A stretch of DNA of 43,102 nucleotides from Candidatus Competibacteraceae bacterium (lineage in GTDB: Bacteria; Pseudomonadota; Gammaproteobacteria; Competibacterales; Competibacteraceae), in NCBI GenBank assembly GCA_003989075.1, contig RXIX01000015.1:1-43102 (forward strand). The letters are read 5' to 3'. Below are positions 1 through 8,297 of the stretch, piece by piece (within the stretch, counting starts at the first letter, position 1; every line of letters begins with the position of its first letter). The notes under the pieces are model-generated. The model was not told the origin of the DNA. It saw nothing but the letters and a program-made list of their open reading frames with translations, and searched no databases. The position numbers were made by a program, and so were the translations under genes.

Positions 1-1
1 C

Positions 2-805
2 CGCGCCGATCTGTACGCGGCGGGTGTGGTGCTGTTCGAGCTGCTGACCGGGGTGCGGCCTCATGCCGGGCGCGGTGCCAGCGACCTGATGTATCAGGTG
101 CTGCATGAGGCGCCGCGCCGGGCGACGCAGCTCAATCCACGCCTGCCAGAGGCGCTGGATGCGGTATTCGCGCGCGCCCTAGCCAAGCGACCGCTGGACC
201 GCTTTCAGGAAGCGAACGAGTTCGTCGCGGCACTGGAGAGCTTGCGACTGGTGGAGCGCGAAATTGCCGTCGATGGCTCTACGGTGATCCGGGTCGCGCC
301 GATCCACACACCAGAGCCGCCGGCTCAGGCCGTGCCGGGCTGGGATACAGCGCTGCTGGCTGAGATTGAGCAACCGTTGACTGAGAGTCTTGGGCCGATG
401 GCGCGGGTACTGGTGCGGCGGACCGCGCTGCAGTCGGGCAGCACCGCTGAGCTGGTGCAGCACCTGGCCGCGGCCATTCCCGACGACGCGGCGCGCCAAC
501 GCTTTTTGCGCCGAGTGCGGTCGGTGACCAGCGGTACGGCCACCAGCGGCATGACAACGGCGCAAGGTGCATCGATGGCAGTCAGCCAGTTGAGTGCGGC
601 CGTGGGTCCGTTCGCCCAGGATTTTCTAGAGCAGCTGCGCCGTGAGCTGGCGACCCATATCGGACCCATTGCCAAGCTGCTGGTTAAGCAGGCTGCAAGC
701 CGGGCATGCACCCCGCGTGAGCTGTATCAACGACTGGCCGAGCATATCCCAACCGCTGCCGAGCGTGCGGCTTTTCTGCGGCGCATGCCCGAAGGTGAGG
801 ACTGA
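2..805 (+). CDS. Ser/Thr protein kinase, C-terminal part (5' end outside window)
   Basis: The gene is open at the left window edge; only the last 267 residues are visible. The first visible residues (RADLYAAGVVLFELLTG) are the subdomain IX region of bacterial Hanks-type Ser/Thr kinases, followed by the helical end of the kinase C-lobe with the family motif RFQEANEFVAAL. The catalytic and nucleotide-binding motifs lie upstream of the window. After the kinase come two copies of a helical domain, at bases about 353-529 and 614-790. Both copies share the pattern LGPMARVLVRR / IGPIAKLLVKQ, then a L..LA..IP segment, then R..FLRR. No membrane segment is visible. The protein would phosphorylate Ser/Thr on unknown targets. 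It ends 196 bases before the co-directional phosphotransfer fusion gene; a functional link is only inferred. The kinase call is firm; the role of the repeated domain is unknown. Confidence 0.85.
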   Translation, partial: RADLYAAGVVLFELLTGVRPHAGRGASDLMYQVLHEAPRRATQLNPRLPEALDAVFARALAKRPLDRFQEANEFVAALESLRLVEREIAVDGSTVIRVAPIHTPEPPAQAVPGWDTALLAEIEQPLTESLGPMARVLVRRTALQSGSTAELVQHLAAAIPDDAARQRFLRRVRSVTSGTATSGMTTAQGASMAVSQLSAAVGPFAQDFLEQLRRELATHIGPIAKLLVKQAASRACTPRELYQRLAEHIPTAAERAAFLRRMPEGED

Positions 806-1001
806 GCGCTCGCGCACGGTCATCAATGTCTGATTGTCCCTAAGGACATACGGTGGTGATGGCATGGGCCCTATGCCGAATCAAATCATCAAGCCGTACA
901 TGCGCTTCCCGTTATAACCGCGCGCACCTGCGGATCCATTGAAAAACTGGGATGGTTGTTCGCGCACGAATGATAATCGCAGTTTGCAGGAGATAAAGCA
1001 C

Positions 1002-4000
1002 ATGCTGGATAAAAAAGAGCATATTCTGCAACGGGTTAATGCCTTGGAAAATCGCGGTGTGACCCAGCAGCGTATAAGAGAAGTGGTTGCCAATATCCTG
1101 CTGCATAAGGTGGATATCATCTGCTGGAACGAAGCGAGTAAAGAGCGAATCGCCTTGCATGCTTTTCTGCTGGCTGGGACCCGGTCATTTTTGCAGGAAT
1201 GCTTGGACAAGGGCTCAGACTCGGATGGGCGGAATATCATTGAGCGCCATATTAATGAAATCGATCAGCATTTCAGCGCGAGACAATGGCCCAGCGATAT
1301 CCGTGAAGACGACCCTGTATTGCTGAAACAGTTCTGGAATCAAAATAAACAGAATGGCAGCAAAACAGCTGTAAAAAATCTCCCGGCCTATGTCAGTGAA
1401 TTGATACCGGTTACGGATTTCAGGAATGAGCGGAACCGTATTCTTCGTATCCTGCTCAAGCTTCCAGTTTCAGTATCCCATAAAGGGGATTTTGAGCCCG
1501 TATTGACGCATGATTTAGTGAATAATATTCAGGCAAGTACGGACCGGTTTGTCAGGGCGATCATCGGAGATGAATTGCAGGAGCGTTATCCAAATGCATA
1601 TGGTTTTATTTCCGTAATACATGGGCATCGCGATGCTGAAAAACTTAATAAACTGCTCGATTTGAAGAAAATGAGCAGTCAGGGATTTTTAGTCTCAATA
1701 TTGCAAACAAGGAGCGCAGTACGCGAGTTGATTGAAAATCTCAATATTGCTCTGGATGTTCTGGGAAAACTGGAATTCAATCAGATTACACAGTTATGGA
1801 ATAGCCTGGATAAGATGCAGTGGATAGCTGTTTTTAATCCGCATCGCCATGGAGTCAATTTGGGCGGATATCAACTTGCTTGTCCTGTTGAGTACAGCGA
1901 ATCACAGATGCCGCCTTGGATGGAAGGAAATACGCAGGGTGAATTAAAAAATGAGGGTTATAGTGATGCGGGGAGCTATATCCTGTTCTCGGACAGGATC
2001 GATGAGGCTTTGCCTGATGATAAAGTGAAGGAAATACTGCGTGTACAGTATGCCAATCTTCAGGAGAACTTGATTAAACAGAACTATGATGCGCTACACT
2101 TGATTATGTCTCATTCAGACAAAATGACCAAAATCACGGCGCAGACAATTATTGTGTTGGTTAACAGGATGATGGAAACCTATCAGGATATTGCTGATTC
2201 AACAGATTCAGTCCTGATTGCAAGGCAATACCATGCATTTTTGCAGGAATTGGAAGAATCCTGGAAAGATTTGTCTCCCGGTAATGTGTTGCCCGCATCT
2301 TTAAGGAATAAAATCATAAAAATCCAGGAATGCTCTCCGGTTGATATTGATAGCCTACATTCATGGATACGTTTTTTGCATGATGCCGGAAATAAGTCAC
2401 TGGAGAAAAGAATGGTGTCGGCCCGTTCTGATCGCTCGATCACCATTGGTCGTATTGGAATCAGCGAAACAAAAGAAATACAGCTGGCAAAACTGGATAA
2501 TAACCCAATTATAGTTAATGGCTTAATTCGGCATCGTGCAATTTCAATCATTATTAGTGCTGTTCAGCGAATGCCATTTTCTATGCCTGGTACGTTCGTG
2601 GTCATCAATAACCATATTAGCTACAGCGTAAAGCTTGGCGAGCATCGTGTGGAATTTTCAGCCAATATTGAATGTCCAGACAGTGAGGGGTTTGTTCAGT
2701 TACAAATTTACCAGGGTGGTGTGGAGATAGAACAACAGTTGCGCGGGGCTTTTATAAAACAGGTTTTGCAGGAAAGAGGAATAATAGTCGCTTGTGAACA
2801 GGAAGGTCTCGTGGATTTGCTGGTTAGAGGCATTCTGGACAAGGATCATGGTGCCCGGAATGTAAGGCAGATCGAACAGGCTGTTTTACTTGTGTTGCGC
2901 TTGATAGGGTCTCTTCGTGACCTGGATTATGCTATGGCATATATCCTTTTAAAGGAAAAAACACCGCATCCCGACAAAAAAATAAACAGCAAGGAACTAC
3001 ATGGATTCGCGGCTTCTTTCGCGCGCATGTTTCTGGTTGAGGGAATGATCCCGTTTTCATATAGAGGCGAAGGAATGTCTTTTTCTGCATACTGTGAATA
3101 TGGTGGGCCTGAAGCACTTCGGGGATTCAGAGCTTATAATTCCGATACGCGGCGTATGATTCGCTATCGCCTTTTTTTTACAATTAATGCCTGCCTGCAG
3201 TCAGTTAATTTGCCGACCATAAAGCCTGGAACGGGTGGAGTAGGACAGCAGGTTATTGATGAATATTTTAATCAGCCCATTATAAATGCTCTCGGGCGCG
3301 GCGAATTGATAATAAATTCACGGGGATTTGTTGAAAAAAATCCTGTTTATCAGCCGGTTAAAGACATTATTAGTACGGTTGTAATGCGTGAAAATGAGGC
3401 GCTGCGCATGGCAGCTCTTCTCAGGATGGCTGCTCTTAATCTGGATTTCCATACGATTGGAAGCATCGATCAATTGATGCTGGTGAGATCTCAGCAGGAA
3501 ATAAAACCAAATACATGGCTGGTAGTTTATGGTTTGGTAGATGATGAAAACCGTGCGGTATTATATGCTTTCTGCCAACATCTAAAAACGCAGGAAGAAC
3601 AGGAATGGCTTTCCGTTACCAAGCTCAGGAAATTGCTGCGTATTAGTGGCTATCCGGCGATTGGCAAAATCCAGATTCCAGGGTTTCAAAAAGCTTTTTC
3701 TCATCGCTTATTAACCGGAAGGCCACATGAGAACAGCATGATTCTCGGCGTATCTATCCGGGGTCTTTTGGCTTCTGTTGGCGATGGATCTGTCCGGATT
3801 GGCAGGATTACCCTTGATCGCAACTATTGCTTTAACCCGTTGACCCGCGATGGGCGTATTCTATTGGTTCCGTTCACAACGCCTGAGGATATCGAAGCAA
3901 TTCGGAATGCTGAAGCGGTTCTGGTTACTAGTGGTGGACTATTAAGCCATGCTGGTGTTACAACGCGCGAATTTTCCATTCCAGCTTTGATTATTCCACA

Positions 4001-6422
4001 TGCTGAGTGGATATACTCGGAAACCGGAGCCATGGTTCGTCTTGAGGATAGACATCCGAGTCAGATGAGAAAGACAGCAGAGGGATTCTGGGTTAGTGAC
4101 TCAATGATTTATGAGTCAGTTGATGTACATGAGGGGGATCTTGTTCTTGTTTGGGCGTCGCAGGGCATAATATCGATCATGCCTATGAACGGAAAGGCTC
4201 TTGAACAGGTGCATGGTTTAATACAGGATATTTTATCTGAAAAAAAGACTCCGATTGATCTCGAAAAATGGCTGACCACTGACCTGTTAAGGCTTGATAT
4301 ACAGGATAAGAATGATCGAGGCTTATCCGATATTCTTGGCTTGATACTGGCCGAAGCGCTATGGGATAAAAGAATTCGTGCTGCCTTGCGTAAGGAATTG
4401 ATTGACATCGTACAGCGTATCCACGCTGGAACATGTGTGGATGGCACCCTAATTAGGGTTTCACCTCAAGTCACTGCATACATAAGAACATTTTTACGAA
4501 AAATAGAGGAGAATGATTTTATAGAATTTGAAAGTATTTTGTCAGAGGTTGAGCATAATATATCCAGGATAAAGGTGTTATGGAGAGCACTGAATGTTGT
4601 TCAGCTTGTTGAGCAGCTCTTGGTTCAGGTCAGAGCTTTGGCAAATAGCCTAAATGTGTTCGACGAGCGATTAAAGGCTTTTGAAAACAGGGTTGATAGG
4701 TTACGTCGTCATCCACGTATAGCCTTGCTCAGAGCATCAATACTTCATGAAGCCGAGATTCTCTCAGGAAAGATATTGGGCGAAGCTGATTTACCACTCA
4801 TACAAAAAACCTTGCGCCGTCTCGGCCATGCGAAGAACAGTGGTGCACTGAAAAAGGTTTTGCTGGTATGCACCGCTAATGTGGATCGTAGCCCGATGGC
4901 TGAATTTCTGTTAAGGAAGATGTTCCGTGATGAAAACGTGTGGGGTATGGAAGTCATTTCACGGGGTGTGGCGGCCTCTGAAAATTGCCCTATGTCTGCA
5001 ACGGGTCAGGCTCTGCTGATGCTGCAAGATCAGATAAATGCTAATACGCATCGCAGCAGAAAACTTGCAGAAACTGATATCAAAGGGGCTGATATCATTC
5101 TGGCAATGGAGTGCTTTCATGTGCAGTTCCTGAAGGAAAAATATCCTCATGCTGCAGACAGGATTTTTCTGCTCAGTGAATATGCAAATATGCGCGAACT
5201 TGGTGATATCAAGGATCCTGCAGGCCAGCCGGAAGATGCCTATTACAGGATGAAGCGTGAATTGCAGATGTCCTTGATTGGTGCTTTAAAGCATATGAGA
5301 GATAATGGCCTGTTGGCCAAGGCGATGATTGCGCATTTGCGGATTAAGGCTGATGAACTGGCAGGAGCAAAAAGGAAACGAGTTGCTGAATCCAGGGTTA
5401 TTGCCATATCCATGGAGAATATTGGTGCTGATTCTGTTGAACTGGTAGGTGGAAAGGGTGCTAATCTTGGGGAAATCGCGCAACTCGTTAAACATCTTGG
5501 CGCTCAGGTTCCAACAGCATTCATGGTGACAACCTTTGCTTTCCAGAAGTTCCTTGAGGAGAACAGTATACTGGATGAATTTACGCAGTTAACGGCAGCG
5601 ATCGATAATGCTCTTGTGACGGAAAATTTTTCGGATGAGGTTCATCAGAATCAGATTTTGGTATTATCCGATAAAATCCGGAAATTGATCAGCCATGGTC
5701 AACTGGATGTTGCCGCAGGTGTCGGGCGTGCAATTATGGAAGCGCTTGATTCTCATGGTTTTAGGGATGCGCTTTTAAGTGTCAGGTCTTCAGGTCTCCA
5801 GGAGGATACCGAGGAGGCGACATTTGCGGGAGCGGCAGAGACTTATCTATATGTGAATCCGGCTGAATTGCTGGAATGGATTAAGAAAGTCTGGATGTCA
5901 TTTTGGCTTATCAGGGGAATTCTATACCGCAAAAGCAGACTGGTTCAGCAGGGACCAGTTAAGCCGGCGATTATCGTGCAGAAGATGTTTGATTCGCAGG
6001 TTTCTGGGGTCATGTTTACAACGGATCCGGTCAGCGGCAGGGATGTACTTGTCATCGAGGCTGGCTATGGACTTGGAGAAGGGGTTGTTTCGGGATTGGT
6101 TGATGTTGATCGCTATTATGTGAATAAATTTGATGGTTCATTGATCAATCTTCATATCGGTAACAAGGCATTCAAGGTTACACGGCATCCCTCTGGAACA
6201 GGAACATCCATAGAAGCCGTTGATAGTCATCTGCGCAATATCCCCTGCTTGAGCAAGGAAAATATCAGGATTCAAACGAGGATAGCAATGGCGCTGGAAC
6301 AACACTATGCCCTTTCCCAGGATATTGAATTTGGTATTGCGGATGGCAAGATCAGTATTTTACAGACCCGACCGATTGCAATGCGTGTATCGTATTCCAA
6401 CCCTCTAACGGGGTCACGCTGA
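1002..6422 (+). CDS. Giant PEP-synthase-like phosphohistidine / LMW tyrosine phosphatase / ATP-grasp fusion
   Basis: Start: ATG at 1002 with AGGAG at 988-992 is preferred over the in-frame TTG at 939, giving 1806 residues. Residues 1 to about 920 match nothing I recognise. About 930-1030 is a PEP-utilising swivelling domain with SGGLLSHAGVTTREF; His983 is the expected phosphocarrier. About 1040-1280 looks helical. Residues 1283-1430 form a low-molecular-weight protein tyrosine phosphatase with the CX5R loop CTANVDRS (Cys1290, Arg1296) and the general-acid DP at Asp1405. About 1475-1800 is a PEP synthase/PPDK-type ATP-grasp domain with GGKGANLGE (Lys1485), SVRSSG (Arg1595), DIEFGI (Glu1776) and QTRPI (Arg1790). 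The PEP/pyruvate TIM-barrel domain is absent. In PEP synthases and rifampicin phosphotransferases the ATP-grasp domain precedes the His domain; here the order is reversed. The gene is clearly AT-richer than its neighbours, suggesting transfer. Substrate unknown. Confidence 0.85.
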   Translation: MLDKKEHILQRVNALENRGVTQQRIREVVANILLHKVDIICWNEASKERIALHAFLLAGTRSFLQECLDKGSDSDGRNIIERHINEIDQHFSARQWPSDIREDDPVLLKQFWNQNKQNGSKTAVKNLPAYVSELIPVTDFRNERNRILRILLKLPVSVSHKGDFEPVLTHDLVNNIQASTDRFVRAIIGDELQERYPNAYGFISVIHGHRDAEKLNKLLDLKKMSSQGFLVSILQTRSAVRELIENLNIALDVLGKLEFNQITQLWNSLDKMQWIAVFNPHRHGVNLGGYQLACPVEYSESQMPPWMEGNTQGELKNEGYSDAGSYILFSDRIDEALPDDKVKEILRVQYANLQENLIKQNYDALHLIMSHSDKMTKITAQTIIVLVNRMMETYQDIADSTDSVLIARQYHAFLQELEESWKDLSPGNVLPASLRNKIIKIQECSPVDIDSLHSWIRFLHDAGNKSLEKRMVSARSDRSITIGRIGISETKEIQLAKLDNNPIIVNGLIRHRAISIIISAVQRMPFSMPGTFVVINNHISYSVKLGEHRVEFSANIECPDSEGFVQLQIYQGGVEIEQQLRGAFIKQVLQERGIIVACEQEGLVDLLVRGILDKDHGARNVRQIEQAVLLVLRLIGSLRDLDYAMAYILLKEKTPHPDKKINSKELHGFAASFARMFLVEGMIPFSYRGEGMSFSAYCEYGGPEALRGFRAYNSDTRRMIRYRLFFTINACLQSVNLPTIKPGTGGVGQQVIDEYFNQPIINALGRGELIINSRGFVEKNPVYQPVKDIISTVVMRENEALRMAALLRMAALNLDFHTIGSIDQLMLVRSQQEIKPNTWLVVYGLVDDENRAVLYAFCQHLKTQEEQEWLSVTKLRKLLRISGYPAIGKIQIPGFQKAFSHRLLTGRPHENSMILGVSIRGLLASVGDGSVRIGRITLDRNYCFNPLTRDGRILLVPFTTPEDIEAIRNAEAVLVTSGGLLSHAGVTTREFSIPALIIPHAEWIYSETGAMVRLEDRHPSQMRKTAEGFWVSDSMIYESVDVHEGDLVLVWASQGIISIMPMNGKALEQVHGLIQDILSEKKTPIDLEKWLTTDLLRLDIQDKNDRGLSDILGLILAEALWDKRIRAALRKELIDIVQRIHAGTCVDGTLIRVSPQVTAYIRTFLRKIEENDFIEFESILSEVEHNISRIKVLWRALNVVQLVEQLLVQVRALANSLNVFDERLKAFENRVDRLRRHPRIALLRASILHEAEILSGKILGEADLPLIQKTLRRLGHAKNSGALKKVLLVCTANVDRSPMAEFLLRKMFRDENVWGMEVISRGVAASENCPMSATGQALLMLQDQINANTHRSRKLAETDIKGADIILAMECFHVQFLKEKYPHAADRIFLLSEYANMRELGDIKDPAGQPEDAYYRMKRELQMSLIGALKHMRDNGLLAKAMIAHLRIKADELAGAKRKRVAESRVIAISMENIGADSVELVGGKGANLGEIAQLVKHLGAQVPTAFMVTTFAFQKFLEENSILDEFTQLTAAIDNALVTENFSDEVHQNQILVLSDKIRKLISHGQLDVAAGVGRAIMEALDSHGFRDALLSVRSSGLQEDTEEATFAGAAETYLYVNPAELLEWIKKVWMSFWLIRGILYRKSRLVQQGPVKPAIIVQKMFDSQVSGVMFTTDPVSGRDVLVIEAGYGLGEGVVSGLVDVDRYYVNKFDGSLINLHIGNKAFKVTRHPSGTGTSIEAVDSHLRNIPCLSKENIRIQTRIAMALEQHYALSQDIEFGIADGKISILQTRPIAMRVSYSNPLTGSR

Positions 6423-6449
6423 GCAGGAGTGTGCTGCGATTCGGACAAT

Positions 6450-7157
6450 TTATTCCGGACGCGGCATATAGCCGTAGCGGCGTGCCAGCCGGTGCGGGTC
6501 AGCACCGAGAAAATAGGCCAGACGCAACCACCACATGAGCAGGATAGTGCGCAGCACGCCATGCTGCTCCCAGCGTCGTCCTGAAGTCAGTACCTGCGCT
6601 CTCAGGCAGGCCGGTGGCGAGTGGCGCTTGAGTCGTCGCGACAAGGCAATGTCTTCCATCAGCGGCAGTTCAGGAAAGCCGCCGAACTGCTCGAAAACCG
6701 CCCGCCGCACGAATAGCGCCTGATCGCCGGTGGCGATGCCGGTCAGCCGCGAACGCTGATTCATTGCCCAGGCCACCACCGGCAGCAGCGGATGCTGGCC
6801 GCTGATGCGCACATCAAAGCGCCCCCAGGCATTACCACCCGCCAGCGCGACCTTGATATGTGCAGCGGCATCCGGTGGCAGCGAGGTATCAGCGTGCAGA
6901 AAGAGCAGGGTTGCGCCCCGCGCATGCGCTGCGCCAATGTTCATCTGAGTTGCCCGGCCCCGCGGCGCACTCAGCACTGTATCGGCCAGCGGTCGTGCCA
7001 GTGCCATGGTCGCGTCGGTGCTGCCGCCATCGACCACCAGCAGTTCGACGCCCGCAGCCCGCAGCGGCGCGAGCATCGCCAGATGCGCGGTAATCCCGGC
7101 GGCCTCATTCAGCACCGGCACGATAATCGACAGTTCCGGGCTCTTCCTGGGCGTCAT
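6450..7157 (-). CDS. Family 2 glycosyltransferase, TIGR04283 type
   Basis: This 235-residue protein begins with the GT-A nucleotide-sugar-binding fold: LSIIVPVLNEAAGI near the N-terminus, LLVVDGGSTDAT at about residues 39-50, and FLHADTSLPP as the metal-binding region. GDQALFVRR and MEDIALSRRLKR are the acceptor-side motifs typical of the subgroup known as TIGR04283 glycosyltransferases. Near the C-terminus lies a hydrophobic stretch (TILLMWWLRLAYFLG), consistent with membrane association. These enzymes transfer a sugar from an activated donor to an unknown acceptor. The gene converges on the fusion gene ending at 6422 (27-base gap) and points away from the small gene at 7286. The family call is firm; donor and acceptor cannot be read from the sequence. 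Confidence 0.88.
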   Translation of the reverse strand: MTPRKSPELSIIVPVLNEAAGITAHLAMLAPLRAAGVELLVVDGGSTDATMALARPLADTVLSAPRGRATQMNIGAAHARGATLLFLHADTSLPPDAAAHIKVALAGGNAWGRFDVRISGQHPLLPVVAWAMNQRSRLTGIATGDQALFVRRAVFEQFGGFPELPLMEDIALSRRLKRHSPPACLRAQVLTSGRRWEQHGVLRTILLMWWLRLAYFLGADPHRLARRYGYMPRPE

Positions 7158-7285
7158 GTTTCATTATCCGGCATGCAATATGCTTGATTTACCGAGGCAG
7201 TTGCCAGCCTGGTGACTGTAGACTCTGTCCGGACTCGGTCGGTGGCGGGCAGAGCGTGAGCGAGCTGACCGTGCGAGGTGTCGCC

Positions 7286-7510
7286 ATGCCACTGCAGATT
7301 AGCATCGACAAGACCCTGGTCTGGGATCGCCAGCAGACGCAGATGGTGATCCGGCACAAGGTGCTGGTGTGCCTGCGCGGTACCCAGGGCCATGTGTATG
7401 CTCAAGCCGGGCCACTCTATGTGCAAACCGCACAGGAAACCGTTGAGGCTGTGCATTTGTTGCGGGCGCGATTGTTGCGGGCCTTGCCGGGGCATACTAA
7501 ACCGGGCTAG
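7286..7510 (+). CDS. Small hypothetical protein (74 aa)
   Basis: The predicted protein begins MPLQISIDKTLVWDRQ and has no signal peptide, membrane segment or motif that I recognise. The ATG at 7286 is preceded by a weak GAGG at 7275-7278; a GTG at 7256 in the same frame would add ten residues. The sequence alternates hydrophobic and charged residues like a small beta-rich soluble protein and ends with a basic helix (VHLLRARLLRAL). It is divergent from the glycosyltransferase gene. Its stop overlaps the stop of the converging DedA gene within the four bases CTAG. No function can be offered; it may be a conserved small protein or a chance frame in GC-rich DNA. Confidence 0.5.
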   Translation: MPLQISIDKTLVWDRQQTQMVIRHKVLVCLRGTQGHVYAQAGPLYVQTAQETVEAVHLLRARLLRALPGHTKPG

Positions 7511-8097
7511 CGTCGGGTGCGCCATAATGCCGCTGCAGCCAGCGCCATTGCCATTAGCGTCAGCCCAGCCACCCAGGGATTGCACTGGCGCAGGATCGCT
7601 AGAAACGCATGCAGATGCGTATCGACGGTGTAGACGCCCAGGCTCCAGACACTGGCCCAGAGCAGCGCGCCCAGCGCGTTATACAGACTGAAGCGCCACC
7701 CGGGCATTTCAAGAATCCCGGCGGTGATGCCGTTGAGTTGGCGCGGCCCATCAAAGAAGCGGGCCACAACCAGCAGTCCGCCTCCATAGCGGCTGAAGCC
7801 GCGTTCGAGGCTTTGCAGCAGCGTCTCGCTGAGGCGCAGCCTCTGCAGCAGTGCCCGGCCACCCCAGCGCCCGAGCAGATAGCCGAGGCTGTTGCCGATC
7901 AGCGCCGCCAGAAATCCGGTAAGCAGCACCAGTTCGATGTGCAACCCGCCCTGGCTGGCGGCGGTCACGGCACCGGCGATCAACAGGGTCTGCCCCGGCG
8001 CAGGAATGCCGAAGCCCTCCACCGCCACCGCGACGAATACGGCGCCATAGCCATACTGGGCCAGCCACGGTTCAACGCGACTGATCGCCTGTTGCAT
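7507..8097 (-). CDS. DedA-family (VTT/SNARE-associated domain) membrane protein
   Basis: This 196-residue integral membrane protein has the DedA signature near the N-terminus (VEGFGIPAPGQTLL, residues about 26-39), followed by the GNSLGYLLGRWGG glycine-rich segment and the RFFDGPRQLNGITAG motif in the middle. About four or five hydrophobic stretches are visible, ending in a hydrophobic C-terminal helix and a basic tail (WRTRR). DedA proteins are inner-membrane transporters implicated in undecaprenyl phosphate or phospholipid recycling and in proton-motive-force homeostasis. The start at 8097 is preceded by GCAGGAT. A 35-codon leader reading frame in the same phase lies immediately upstream, separated by a single TAG. 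Confidence 0.85.
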   Translation of the reverse strand: MQQAISRVEPWLAQYGYGAVFVAVAVEGFGIPAPGQTLLIAGAVTAASQGGLHIELVLLTGFLAALIGNSLGYLLGRWGGRALLQRLRLSETLLQSLERGFSRYGGGLLVVARFFDGPRQLNGITAGILEMPGWRFSLYNALGALLWASVWSLGVYTVDTHLHAFLAILRQCNPWVAGLTLMAMALAAAALWRTRR

Positions 8098-8112
8098 ATC
8101 CTGCAGCAGGCG

Positions 8113-8220
8113 CTATGTCAGTTCCGGCGCTGCCAGCGTTGCAGCCCAGACCGGCAATGCGATACCGGCCAGCAGTCCCACCCGTAACAAAATTGTCAGT
8201 CCGCGCACCCGCTTCGGCAT
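8113..8220 (-). CDS. Putative 35-aa signal-peptide-like leader upstream of dedA
   Basis: This short reading frame begins MPKRVRGLTILLRVGLLAG, continues with IALPVWAATLAAPELT and stops at TAG. It has a textbook signal-peptide layout: a basic N-terminus, a hydrophobic core of about 15 residues and an AxA-like end. GGGAAG lies just upstream of the ATG. The frame is in phase with dedA: TAG, five sense codons, then the dedA ATG. It may be a real small membrane peptide or leader, a signal sequence cut off by a nonsense mutation, or coincidence. The divergent cls gene begins at 8238 or 8298. Confidence 0.3.
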   Translation of the reverse strand: MPKRVRGLTILLRVGLLAGIALPVWAATLAAPELT

Positions 8221-8297
8221 AATCTTCCCGCTATCATATGCAATACCACAGCATTACTCCGCGCATCGTCGCGCATCGCACCACCGGACTTCCCGCC

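Noticed and set aside
939-1001. TTG start at 939 for the giant fusion gene
   Set aside because: No ribosome-binding site precedes it, whereas ATG 1002 has AGGAG at a nine-base distance.
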